Positions 6,718 through 12,494 of a DNA stretch of 12,578 bases are shown here, piece after piece (position 1 is the first letter of the stretch; each line of letters starts with the position of its first letter). Where the stretch lies: NCBI GenBank assembly GCA_016210245.1, contig JACQUR010000398.1, positions 1-12,578 on the forward strand, written 5' to 3'. The position numbers were made by a program, and so were the translations under genes. The DNA comes from Chloroflexota bacterium (GTDB lineage: Bacteria; Chloroflexota; UBA6077; JACQUR01). The notes under the pieces are model-generated. The model worked only from the letters and a program-made list of their open reading frames with translations. It had not been told where the DNA came from and made no database searches.

Positions 6718-6753
6718 TTTGTACAGAGTAGTACAAATCCGACACAAAGTCAA
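6718..6753 (-). promoter_or_regulatory. Promoter and YefM-like operator of the Phd antitoxin gene
   Basis: On the - strand, TTGACT (complement of 6748-6753) and TACTCT (complement of 6725-6730) are spaced exactly 17 nt. The -10 box is the 6-nt spacer of a perfect inverted repeat TTTGTAC/GTACAAA (6718-6724 and 6731-6737). The repeat contains TGTACA (6720-6725), the core hexamer of the E. coli YefM operator, and a third GTAC lies at 6714-6717. Repressor bound here would cover the -10 box, matching autoregulation of this family. Confidence 0.75.
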
Positions 6754-6794
6754 GCGGCAAACTCATGGGGCAATCGCCCCAAGTGGGAAGGACG

Positions 6795-7060
6795 GATCGG
6801 GGCAGCACCTGGGGGGTGAAGTGCCGGAGCACCTCGCCGAGGGATACCTCTGGACTGAGCGCGAGGTACAGCGCCGCCCACACCTGGGACCGCGGGAACT
6901 GGTCGGACGCACGGTGGTAGCGACCCGAAACGAGCAGTGAGCCACCCGAGTCCGTGGCGCCGTACGTGCGCCGGTGCAACCGCCAGGCCTGTCCCCGCCA
7001 GGGTCCTGGATAGAGGTTGGCGATCGCGGTCCGAGGATTCCAACCAGGGAGCCGGGCCAC
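6795..7060 (-). pseudogene. RES-domain toxin, C-terminally truncated
   Basis: The frame starts at GTG 7060, 12 nt after the stop of the Xre antitoxin gene, the usual order for Xre-RES pairs. It shows the N-terminal half of a RES domain: AWRLHRRTYG with the conserved Arg (residues 25-34), SGRYHR (45-50) and VSLGEVLRHF with the conserved Glu (E76). RES enzymes break down NAD+. After LPRS (about residue 90) similarity ends and the conserved Ser region is missing. The frame stays open without a stop into the Phd antitoxin gene, giving a 233-residue chimeric frame. A functional toxin is unlikely. Confidence 0.75.
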
Positions 7061-7072
7061 GCTGTAGTGACC

Positions 7073-7438
7073 CTACAGGAAGATGCCGGAGTCGAGTGCT
7101 TCCAGGGCCGCTTCGGCTCGGTCCAGGCGTCCGACACGAACGGCCTCAGCGGGAGTGATACCGCCCAGGTAGCGGCTCTGGCTGTGGAACCAGCGGCGCA
7201 CGGCATCCGGGCCTTCGAAGGTCTCTCGAACTCGCTGCTGAAGACGGAGCAACTCCGCCAGCCGCTGGCGCGCCAACTGCTGCGGATACGCTGTCCCCAT
7301 CCGCCAGCGTTGAAGCGTCCGGCGGCTTGTCCCCAGGGCATTCGCTAACTCCTCCTCGGACAGGCCGATCCCTGTTTCCAGGGCATCGAGGGCCTGACGA
7401 GGGGTCATCTCGACGAGAGCGCCTGAGGGTGCGTGCAT
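7073..7438 (-). CDS. Xre-MbcA/ParS-type antitoxin
   Basis: The 121-residue protein has an Xre helix-turn-helix (LSEEELANALGTSRRTLQRW, about 26-45) and the C-terminal MbcA/ParS (DUF2384) toxin-binding domain: FEGPDAVRRWFHS, LGGITPAEAV, and a closing ALEALDSGIFL. This is the antitoxin of type II Xre-RES systems; it represses its operon and buries the active site of the RES toxin with its C-terminal tail, which is intact here. The start at 7438 has a GGGGAAG stretch about 8 nt upstream. The partner gene follows after 12 nt but is truncated. The antitoxin itself shows no damage. Confidence 0.88.
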   Translation of the reverse strand: MHAPSGALVEMTPRQALDALETGIGLSEEELANALGTSRRTLQRWRMGTAYPQQLARQRLAELLRLQQRVRETFEGPDAVRRWFHSQSRYLGGITPAEAVRVGRLDRAEAALEALDSGIFL

Positions 7439-7454
7439 GTGTCCGTCTTCCCCG

Positions 7455-7473
7455 GTGGGGCGCTCGGCCCCAC
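7455..7473. repeat. Hairpin in the 5' leader of the Xre antitoxin gene
   Basis: GTGGGGC (7455-7461) and GCCCCAC (7467-7473) form a perfect 7-bp inverted repeat with a 5-nt loop. It lies between the proposed promoter (7491-7520) and the antitoxin start at 7438. It could be an operator for the Xre protein or an RNA hairpin. The remaining bases up to 7660 show no gene. Confidence 0.45.
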
Positions 7474-7490
7474 AGCCTTACTTCCCTTCC

Positions 7491-7520
7491 CTTATGCCCC
7501 GACCGGCGTCCGCCTGTCAA
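7491..7520 (-). promoter_or_regulatory. Promoter of the Xre-RES operon
   Basis: On the - strand a consensus -35 TTGACA (complement of 7515-7520) is followed after 18 nt by CATAAG (complement of 7491-7496), four of six matches to the -10 consensus. The predicted start near 7484 leaves a leader of about 45 nt with the hairpin before the antitoxin start. Confidence 0.55.
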
Positions 7521-7660
7521 CACAGGTTTGGCGGCCCGTTTTCGCCGGACAAGGAGGGGCCGCGTGTTGATCGAGCGGATCCCCGGGGCGCGGCCGCGGC
7601 CTCCCCGGTGGCCATCAGTCCGCTGGAGGGCTATAGAACTCGCCTCCTGGCGTCTGGGGG

Positions 7661-7866
7661 TCATGGTTCACCGCCTCCCGCTGTACGCTCGTGTTGGAGC
7701 ACCTGCAGAAACTCTCGAGGGCTGACGATCTGCATCCCGGCATAGCGGCGCATCTGGAGCAGGCGCTTGTCCCCGGTGACCAGGTAGTCGGCCTGGGCTA
7801 GCCTGCCGGTGGCGAGCACGCAATCATCCTCAGGATCGCCCGTGATGGGGAGGCGTTGCCGATCAT
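7661..7866 (-). pseudogene. PIN-domain toxin reduced to its C-terminal part
   Basis: The sequence TGDPEDDCVLATG, QADYLVTGDKRLL and IVSPREFLQVL is the C-terminal third of a VapC-like PIN ribonuclease. The N-terminal strand with the first catalytic Asp (normally DTN/DAN) and about 80 residues are missing. The likely original start remains: ATGATC at 7866-7861 overlaps the stop of the upstream antitoxin (ATGA). From that ATG the PIN remnant is out of frame, so an internal deletion has removed the middle and shifted the frame. It is not a functional nuclease. Confidence 0.8.
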
Positions 7867-8186
7867 GCCCGTTGAGCGTGGGCCCGTTGCGCCTTCTGCT
7901 CCTCGTCCCAGGCCTCCAGCTCCTCCAAGATGTCATCGGAGCTCAAGTCAGGATGGCGCTGGGCGTTGCGCTCGGCGATCTCCAGCACCCGTTTGAACAG
8001 GGCAGATCGCAGTTGGGGCCTGGTGCTATTGGCCACCAGGAAGGCTTCCACGTCTTCCCTGGGCACGCGGTAGGCCCGACCGATCTTGACCGCGGGGAGC
8101 TTCCGGCCTCTGATCGGCCGGTAGACCGTGTCTTTGTTGAATTGCAGGTAGTCTGCGACCTGCTCAGGCGTCATGATCTCGCGCAT
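7863..8186 (-). CDS. Excisionase-type HTH antitoxin of a PIN pair
   Basis: The 107-residue protein begins with a MerR/excisionase-type helix-turn-helix (HTH_17): TPEQVADYLQFNKDTVYRPI, then the wing RGRKLPAVKIGRAYRVPREDVEAFL. The C-terminal half is charged and helical (FKRVLEIAERNAQRHPD, SSDDILEELEAWDEEQKAQ). This layout is common for antitoxins encoded just before PIN toxins, where the first part binds DNA and the second the toxin. The start at 8186 is chosen for GGGGAGG (complement of 8194-8200) 7 nt upstream; the ATG at 8210 lacks a ribosome-binding site. It overlaps the PIN start by ATGA. The gene is intact although its partner is destroyed. Excisionase-like proteins of phage share the domain, but the PIN remnant decides the call. 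Confidence 0.82.
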   Translation of the reverse strand: MREIMTPEQVADYLQFNKDTVYRPIRGRKLPAVKIGRAYRVPREDVEAFLVANSTRPQLRSALFKRVLEIAERNAQRHPDLSSDDILEELEAWDEEQKAQRAHAQRA

Positions 8187-8208
8187 ACGCTCGCCTCCCC
8201 TGCCCAAC

Positions 8209-8217
8209 ATCGTAGCA
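8209..8217 (-). promoter_or_regulatory. Possible extended -10 promoter of the HTH antitoxin
   Basis: The - strand reads TGCTACGAT, an extended -10 element (TGn followed by TACGAT). Transcription would start near 8202, leaving a leader of about 16 nt containing the GGGGAGG. A TTGACA lies at 8227-8222 but only 7 nt from the -10, so it is not a usable -35 here. Confidence 0.35.
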
Positions 8218-8234
8218 GACCTGTCAAGGATTTC

Positions 8235-8360
8235 TCAGACTCCAGTAGGCTCCAGTTGCAGGCAGGGCACGAAGGAGGCCACCGGTGAGAAGACGAAGCC
8301 GGCCACCCGCAGGAGGGCAGCGCAGCGGAGCACCATGTAGAACTTGATGCGCTCAGCCAC
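8235..8360 (-). pseudogene. DUF5615 PIN-like toxin reduced to its first residues
   Basis: A GTG at 8360-8358 overlaps the end of the DUF433 antitoxin gene, the usual coupling of DUF433-DUF5615 pairs. It opens with AERIKFY, matching the start of DUF5615 proteins, whose next residues (LDEHV-type, with the catalytic Asp) should follow. Instead the frame continues MVLRCAALLRVAGFVF and stops after 41 codons. Most of the toxin, about 100 residues, is absent. The identification rests on few residues plus gene order. Confidence 0.6.
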
Positions 8361-8649
8361 CGAGCTTCGCTCTCAGTTTCGAAGGGGTGCGCTGGCGAAG
8401 CTCGGCGATGAACGCCTCCTCTGCCCTGAGGGCGCGGTCGATCTCCTGGCGATGGTCGTAGTAGTAGGCCAGCGCCGCGTACACGTCGGCCAGCGACAGG
8501 CCGTACTCCGTGGCGATCTCGTCCGCGCTGAGGCCCAGGCGCTCATGCCAGACGACGATGTCCTGCACGGTGATGCGGTGGCCGGCGATGCGCGGCTTGC
8601 CGCCCGCTACACCTGGGGTAACCTCAATGTGAGACGAAACAGTGTCCAT
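8353..8649 (-). CDS. DUF433-family antitoxin
   Basis: The 98-residue protein is a DUF433 protein: HIEVTPGVAGGKPRIAGHRI, VQDIVVWHERLGLSADEIA, and EYGLSLADVYAALAYYYDHR with the trihelical DNA-binding segment. DUF433 proteins act as antitoxins for DUF5615 PIN-like ribonucleases and probably bind their own promoter. The start at 8649 is preferred because GGAGG (complement of 8655-8659) lies 5 nt upstream; the ATG at 8661 has no spacing for a ribosome-binding site. It begins 38 nt after the HEPN stop, so it can be co-transcribed with MNT-HEPN. Its own partner is only a stub. Confidence 0.85.
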   Translation of the reverse strand: MDTVSSHIEVTPGVAGGKPRIAGHRITVQDIVVWHERLGLSADEIATEYGLSLADVYAALAYYYDHRQEIDRALRAEEAFIAELRQRTPSKLRAKLGG

Positions 8650-8687
8650 TTCATCCTCCATCTCCACCACGAACAGCCGCTGCTGGC

Positions 8688-9077
8688 TCACATCGCTCCT
8701 TTCTCGCGCAGCCATGCCTCGATGCGCTCGACGAACGCCGCCGCCTTCGGCTGCAAGTCCTCCACGTCGGCTACCTCTAGCGACGGCACAGGCACGTAGT
8801 CCCCGAGTTGCCTCTTGTCGAAGGCGTCCAGCAGCCACCTGTGCATCTCCACTGATAGCTCCCCGGTCTTGGCGAAGTGTCGACCGAAGGCTGCCAGCAC
8901 GCTGCGGTGGCTCTTGAACGTCAGTCCTCTGGACAGCAGCGCTGCCTGAGCGCAGTACAGCATGGCGTAGTACAGGCGCGAGGCAGCGGAATCATAGCCA
9001 CCAGCAGCTCGCAGGATCTCCGCCGGGCGGAGGAACCGATGGGCCTTTTCGATCAGCGCCTCGATGGACTCGTTCAT
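8688..9077 (-). CDS. HEPN-domain toxin partner of MNT (COG1895 type)
   Basis: The 129-residue all-helical protein matches HEPN proteins paired with minimal nucleotidyltransferases: RPAEILRAAGGYDSAASRLY, AMLYCAQAALLSRGLTFKSH, VLAAFGRHFAKTGEL and a C-terminal helix VEDLQPKAAAFVERIEAWL. HEPN toxins of type VII systems are RNases with an Rx4-6H motif. Here R34 is followed at the expected spacing by Tyr (R-LYYAML-Y41) instead of His, a variation I have seen in related HEPN proteins; RNase activity is therefore uncertain. The start ATG overlaps the MNT stop by four bases (ATGA). The length is normal and no frame damage is seen. Confidence 0.85.
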   Translation of the reverse strand: MNESIEALIEKAHRFLRPAEILRAAGGYDSAASRLYYAMLYCAQAALLSRGLTFKSHRSVLAAFGRHFAKTGELSVEMHRWLLDAFDKRQLGDYVPVPSLEVADVEDLQPKAAAFVERIEAWLREKGAM

Positions 9078-9409
9078 ACCGGCACCGCCTCGCGGCGGAC
9101 CTGTTCGTAGAACACCTGCCGCTCGCTTTCGAACGCTTCCACTGCCACGGGCAAGAGGGAGATCAGGAGATCGTACTTCAGACAGATGACGGCGACCACC
9201 GAGTTCATGCGGGTGATCTCCAGGCCCGGCCTGACCGGACCACCCAGCACTACCAGCACGTCCACGTCGGACTCCGGGCAGTAGTCGCCCCGAGCGTAGG
9301 AGCCGTAGAGGTAGATCCCGCGCAGCCGCTCGCCGTAGAGGCGCGATAGCACTTCCTTCAGCTCGGCTAGCGCCATCCGGACGTGCTCGGGCAGCTCACA
9401 CCGGCGCAT
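9074..9409 (-). CDS. MNT-family nucleotidyltransferase antitoxin
   Basis: The 111-residue protein is a minimal nucleotidyltransferase: IYLYGSYARGDYCPESDVDV contains the GSxxRG loop (36-41) and the SDxD metal ligands (47-50), followed by LVVL. In HEPN-MNT (type VII) systems MNT neutralises the HEPN toxin by adding AMP units to a Tyr near the HEPN active site. All catalytic residues are present. The ATG at 9409 has AAGGAGG (complement of 9416-9422) 6 nt upstream, the best ribosome-binding site in the window. It is the first intact gene of the - strand group and is coupled to HEPN. The end of another reading frame overlaps its start by 14 nt. Confidence 0.88.
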   Translation of the reverse strand: MRRCELPEHVRMALAELKEVLSRLYGERLRGIYLYGSYARGDYCPESDVDVLVVLGGPVRPGLEITRMNSVVAVICLKYDLLISLLPVAVEAFESERQVFYEQVRREAVPV

Positions 9410-9460
9410 CGCTCGCCTCCTTCCAGTCCTTTACCACGTACCGTACGATCTCCACCACTG
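9396..9460 (-). pseudogene. C-terminal stub of a gene upstream of MNT
   Basis: The - strand frame ending at 9396 reads VVEIVRYVVKDWKEASDAPV and overlaps the MNT start by 14 nt, as coupled genes often do. Codon choice is like the neighbours. It is cut at 9461 by the IS3-like end sequence. The product is unknown and the coding status is inferred only from appearance and overlap. Confidence 0.3.
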
Positions 9461-9476
9461 TAGTGTACCCCGAAAA
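9461..9476 (+). repeat. Second copy of the 16-bp IS3-like end
   Basis: TAGTGTACCCCGAAAA is identical to 300-315 and in the same orientation. Unlike the first copy it is not followed by CTGGACAG, so the element is cut right after the core. It marks the switch from the - strand toxin-antitoxin group to the polysaccharide genes. The following 90 bp hold a 12-bp palindrome (GCCCTGCAGGGC, 9500-9511) and no gene. Confidence 0.6.
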
Positions 9477-9568
9477 GCAGCGCCTCCAGCTCCGGGGCCG
9501 CCCTGCAGGGCAGCCGCCGCGCAGACCAGCCCGTCCCGCCCGGGCACGCCCGCACGTTATCTGCGTTG

Positions 9569-10948
9569 ATGAAGCTTGCTGCCGAGCGGCTGCGCCAGGG
9601 CGGGCTGCCGCTCCTCTGTGTGCTGCTGGGCCTTGGGCTGGCCGTCTTCTGGTACGTCGCCCTGCTCGAGTACCAGGCGCTGGCCAGCCAGGGCGGCAAC
9701 TACTCCGACCTCTACCCGCGCTGGCTGGGCGCCCGCGAGCTGCTGTTGCACGGCCGCAACCCCTACTCGGAGGCGGTCACGGCCGACATCCAGCGGGGCT
9801 TCTACGGGCGGGCGCTGGAGCCGGGCGGGCCCATCCGCGATCTCCAGGCCTTCGCCTACCCGCTGACCGTGGCGCTGCTCCTGGCGCCGTTCGTGACCCT
9901 GCCCTTCTCGATCGCCGCGCCGCTGGTTGTGGCGGCCATGCTGGCCGGGCTGGTCGCCGCCCTGTGGGCCTGGACGGGTACGCTGGGCGCATGGCGGCGC
10001 ACCACCCGCGCGGGCGCGGTGCTGCTCGTGCTGCTCAGCGTGCCGTTCACCGAAGCGGTGGTGTACCAGCAGCTTACCCCGCTCTCGCTGGCGCTGCTCG
10101 CGGCGGCAGGGGCGCTGCTCTGGCGCGGCCGACTGGCCGGCGCCGGACTGGCGCTGGCCGTGGCCAGCTTCAAGCCCCAACTGGCCATTCTGCCCCTGCT
10201 GGGGGTCGCGCTCTGGGCGGCCAGCGCGCCGCGCACGCGGGCAGCGCTGCTGCTGTCGCTGGGCCTGGGCCTGGGCGTGCCGCTCGGGCTGTGCGAGCTG
10301 CTGCTGCCCGGCTGGACCTGGGATTTCATCCACGGGGTCCAGGCTTACACCGGCTACGTGGGCATGGACTCGCCCCTCGTGGCGGTGCTGGGGCGGGGGC
10401 TGCCAGGACTGGTGGCCGGCGCGGCCATCGCCTCGGGCAGCCTGTGGCTGTGGTGGCGCGCCCGCCTCGAGCCCGCGGACAGCCCGGCGGTGCAGCGCGC
10501 CTTTGCCCTGTCGGTGGCTGCAACCGTGCTGCTGGTGCCCGGAGCGGGTTTCTACAACAAGGGGCTGCTGGCGCTGCCGTTGCTCTACCTGCTGGCCCGG
10601 CCGCGCGCCGCGCGGAGGGAGAAGGCAGAAAGCAGAAGGCAGAAGGCAGAAGGCAGAAGGCAGAAAGCAGAAGGCAGAAGGCAGAAAGCAGAAGGCAGAA
10701 GGCAGAAGGCAGTCTGCCTTCTGCCTTCTGCTTTCTGCCTTCTGCCTTCTGCCTCGTCGGCGCGCGGCTGGGCCTGTGTTGCGGTGGTCCAGCTCACGGC
10801 GCTGGTCTATCTCACCCAGGCGCTCACGGGCCTGCTGCTCGGCCTGGCCACCGTACACCTACCGCCCCCGCTGGCCCTCTTCTCCCTGGTCGCCTGGCAG
10901 TACTTCCTCCCCTGGGCGATCCTCGCCGGGCTGGCGAATGATGAATGA
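9569..10948 (+). CDS. GT87/DUF2029-family membrane glycosyltransferase with a repeat insertion
   Basis: The 459-residue multi-pass protein matches the GT87 (DUF2029) polyprenol-phosphate-mannose-dependent transferases of the GT-C type. An N-terminal helix (LLCVLLGLGLAVFWYVALL) is followed by the periplasmic loop with the family's Asp and NPY signature (YSDLYPRW, LLLHGRNPYSEA; D47), AYPLTVALLLAPF, the VYQQLTPLSLALL helix, ASFKPQLAILPLL and further helices. It probably transfers a sugar from a lipid carrier to an envelope glycan. Residues about 351-396 are encoded by the GAAGGCA heptad array, giving a basic RRQKAEG-type linker and then CLLPSAFCLLPSA between two helices. The frame is kept and two hydrophobic segments follow. 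The last codons (LANDE) come from a palindrome. ATG 9569 is preferred over TTG 9566; no ribosome-binding site is visible. Confidence 0.82.
   Translation: MKLAAERLRQGGLPLLCVLLGLGLAVFWYVALLEYQALASQGGNYSDLYPRWLGARELLLHGRNPYSEAVTADIQRGFYGRALEPGGPIRDLQAFAYPLTVALLLAPFVTLPFSIAAPLVVAAMLAGLVAALWAWTGTLGAWRRTTRAGAVLLVLLSVPFTEAVVYQQLTPLSLALLAAAGALLWRGRLAGAGLALAVASFKPQLAILPLLGVALWAASAPRTRAALLLSLGLGLGVPLGLCELLLPGWTWDFIHGVQAYTGYVGMDSPLVAVLGRGLPGLVAGAAIASGSLWLWWRARLEPADSPAVQRAFALSVAATVLLVPGAGFYNKGLLALPLLYLLARPRAARREKAESRRQKAEGRRQKAEGRRQKAEGRRQKAVCLLPSAFCLLPSASSARGWACVAVVQLTALVYLTQALTGLLLGLATVHLPPPLALFSLVAWQYFLPWAILAGLANDE
10621..10754. repeat. Inverted heptanucleotide array inside the GT87 gene
   Basis: Thirteen heptads of GAAGGCA or GAAAGCA (10621-10711) are followed by GTC and five inverted heptads of TGCCTTC or TGCTTTC plus TGCCT (10715-10754). 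Left units 8-12 and right units 1-5 pair perfectly over 35 bp, including the variant GAAAGCA opposite TGCTTTC, leaving a 10-nt loop. The unit has no stop codon in any frame on either strand, which explains why the host gene stays open. Confidence 0.95.
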
Positions 10949-10981
10949 TGAATGCACATTCATCATTCATCATTCGCCAGC
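10930..10981. terminator. Perfect 25-bp palindrome between convergent genes
   Basis: Bases 10930-10954 and 10957-10981 are perfectly complementary with a 2-nt loop. The arm is GCTGGCG followed by AATGATG heptads. It contains the stop codons of both the GT87 gene (10946-10948) and the ligase gene (10965-10963). It would form a strong hairpin in both transcripts and could act as a bidirectional terminator, but no T-run follows, so termination is inferred. Confidence 0.6.
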
Positions 10982-12453
10982 ACCTGCGCCAGGGCCAGGC
11001 TAAGCCAGAAGACGTAGGCCAGATCGGGCAGGAAGTAGGAGTTGTCCACCAGGCCGTGGACCAGGAAGTCCAGCATGCTGGCCGCCGCGCCCAGGCTGAG
11101 CGCCCGCACCGAGGCGGAGCGAGCGCTGTAGAACAGGTGATGGGTGCGGGAGAAGAAGCTCACCAGCAGCCAGCCCACACTCACCAGCCCCAGCAGGCCG
11201 AGCTGCAGCCAGAAGTGGAGCACCAGGTTGTGCGGGTGAGAGAGGTTGGGCTCCTGGGCCGCGGCCTCGGGCAGGTAGGACTGCTGGTAGAGGTAGAGGA
11301 AGTTGTCCATGCCGACGCCCAGCAGGGCATGGTCGCGGGCCATGGCCAGGGAGGCCGACCAGAGTTGGAGGCGGAAGAAGGTGGTGCCCTGCGACGGGTC
11401 CAGGTGCGAGGCGACACGCTCGACCCGGGCCAGCGGGACCGCGGCTGTGGCGAGGGCCAGCGCGGCCACAAGCCCCACCGCGAGCACGTAGCGGCGGCGC
11501 TCCGGGAACGACCGCGCGTAGATCACGGCGATGGCAAGCACGGCGGCGCCTACCCCCAGCCACGCGCCAGCCGAGAAGGTTGCTCCCAGACCAGCCCCTA
11601 CCCCGAGCGCCCCGAGGCCGTAGGCCCAGCGCCGCCGGCCTCGGTACCAGAGCAGGCCGGCTACCAGGAACGGCACTGCCCGCCCGAGATAGAGGCCCAG
11701 GTGGTTGGGCGAGCCGAAGGTGCCCGCCGCCCGATGCACCCCTTCCGCCTGAGTGGTGTTGAGCCCGAAGGCCCACTGGCCCACGCCCAGCACAGCCACC
11801 GCCACGGCGGCCACCAGGAACGCCTCGACCACCCGCCGCGCCTCGCGCCGGCCGCGCACCACCGCGGCCAGCAGGTAGAAGAAGAGCACGGGCTCGAGCA
11901 CCAGCGTCCGTAGCTCCCGCAGGCTCAGGTGCAGGTACTCAGAGACCAGGAGCGAGGCCAGGGCCGCGACCAGGAATAGTGCGGCCGGGCGATCGAAGAG
12001 CGTGGGGCCAGGACGCACCAGCGGGGTCTTGAGCCCGCGCGCGCGCTCCACCAGCCACCGTCCGCCGATCCCCACGGCGCTCAAGAGCAGCGCGGTCTCG
12101 GTCGCGCCTGACGAGAGGCCGGCCTCGGCCGGCAGCGCGTAGAGCGGCAGGGAGGCGGCCACCACCGCCAGGGCCAGGGCCGGCCGCAGCAGCGCGAGCA
12201 CCACGTAGAGCACACTGCCCTCGACCACCAGGTCGAGGCGGGGGCCGGTGGCGAAGAGCAGCGCCAGGGCGAAGGCGGCCAGGAAGCCGAGATCGCGGCG
12301 GGTCAGCGGGTCATCTACTCCGGGACGGTGGTGTGCTGGGCAACGATACCAGACGGAGCCAGATGGGGTAAAGGCGAAGACAGCCCGGCGGGACTGAGCT
12401 GCCTTCTGCTTTCTGCTTTCTGCCCACTGCCCACTGCCTGCTGCCTGCTGCAT
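10963..12453 (-). CDS. O-antigen ligase/polymerase-like membrane protein (Wzy_C family)
   Basis: The protein has about 10-12 hydrophobic segments and the Wzy_C signature near its end: FFRLQLWSASLAMARDHALL, GVGMDNFLYLYQQSY, then NLSHPHNLVLHFWLQLGLLG (around residue 405) with the large periplasmic loop before it. Such proteins join or polymerise lipid-linked glycans on the periplasmic side, which fits the neighbouring GT87 gene. The start is uncertain. From ATG 12453 the first 45 or so residues come from a heptad repeat array (MQQAAGSGQWAESRKQ) and do not look like family sequence. Recognisable sequence starts at TRRDLGFLAAFALALLF, and an ATG at 12313 would give MTR but is out of frame because of an 8-bp near-duplication. 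The C-terminus ends in LANDE, from the shared palindrome. Confidence 0.85.
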   Translation of the reverse strand: MQQAAGSGQWAESRKQKAAQSRRAVFAFTPSGSVWYRCPAHHRPGVDDPLTRRDLGFLAAFALALLFATGPRLDLVVEGSVLYVVLALLRPALALAVVAASLPLYALPAEAGLSSGATETALLLSAVGIGGRWLVERARGLKTPLVRPGPTLFDRPAALFLVAALASLLVSEYLHLSLRELRTLVLEPVLFFYLLAAVVRGRREARRVVEAFLVAAVAVAVLGVGQWAFGLNTTQAEGVHRAAGTFGSPNHLGLYLGRAVPFLVAGLLWYRGRRRWAYGLGALGVGAGLGATFSAGAWLGVGAAVLAIAVIYARSFPERRRYVLAVGLVAALALATAAVPLARVERVASHLDPSQGTTFFRLQLWSASLAMARDHALLGVGMDNFLYLYQQSYLPEAAAQEPNLSHPHNLVLHFWLQLGLLGLVSVGWLLVSFFSRTHHLFYSARSASVRALSLGAAASMLDFLVHGLVDNSYFLPDLAYVFWLSLALAQVLANDE

Positions 12454-12454
12454 C
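12399..12454. repeat. CTGCCNN heptad array at the ligase N-terminus
   Basis: Eight consecutive 7-bp units: CTGCCTT, CTGCTTT twice, CTGCCCA twice, CTGCCTG twice and CTGCATC. The first units are the same as the inverted half of the array at 10715-10754. The array covers the ATG at 12453 and encodes the start of the long ligase frame on the - strand. Confidence 0.9.
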
Positions 12455-12494
12455 CCTCGGTCACGATCGCCGGACGGTACAGCTCGGCCTCGCC

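Noticed and set aside
9500..9511. 12-bp palindrome GCCCTGCAGGGC as an operator of the GT87 gene
   Set aside because: In GC-rich DNA such palindromes are common, and no promoter or partner site is near it.
10621..10754. Possible CRISPR array from regular repeats
   Set aside because: The units are contiguous 7-mers without spacers, and part is inverted; this is a tandem repeat hairpin.
9557..10858. Long - strand frame of 433 codons rich in Gln and Arg
   Set aside because: It is antisense to the GT87 gene and stays open because of GC bias and the stop-free heptad array.
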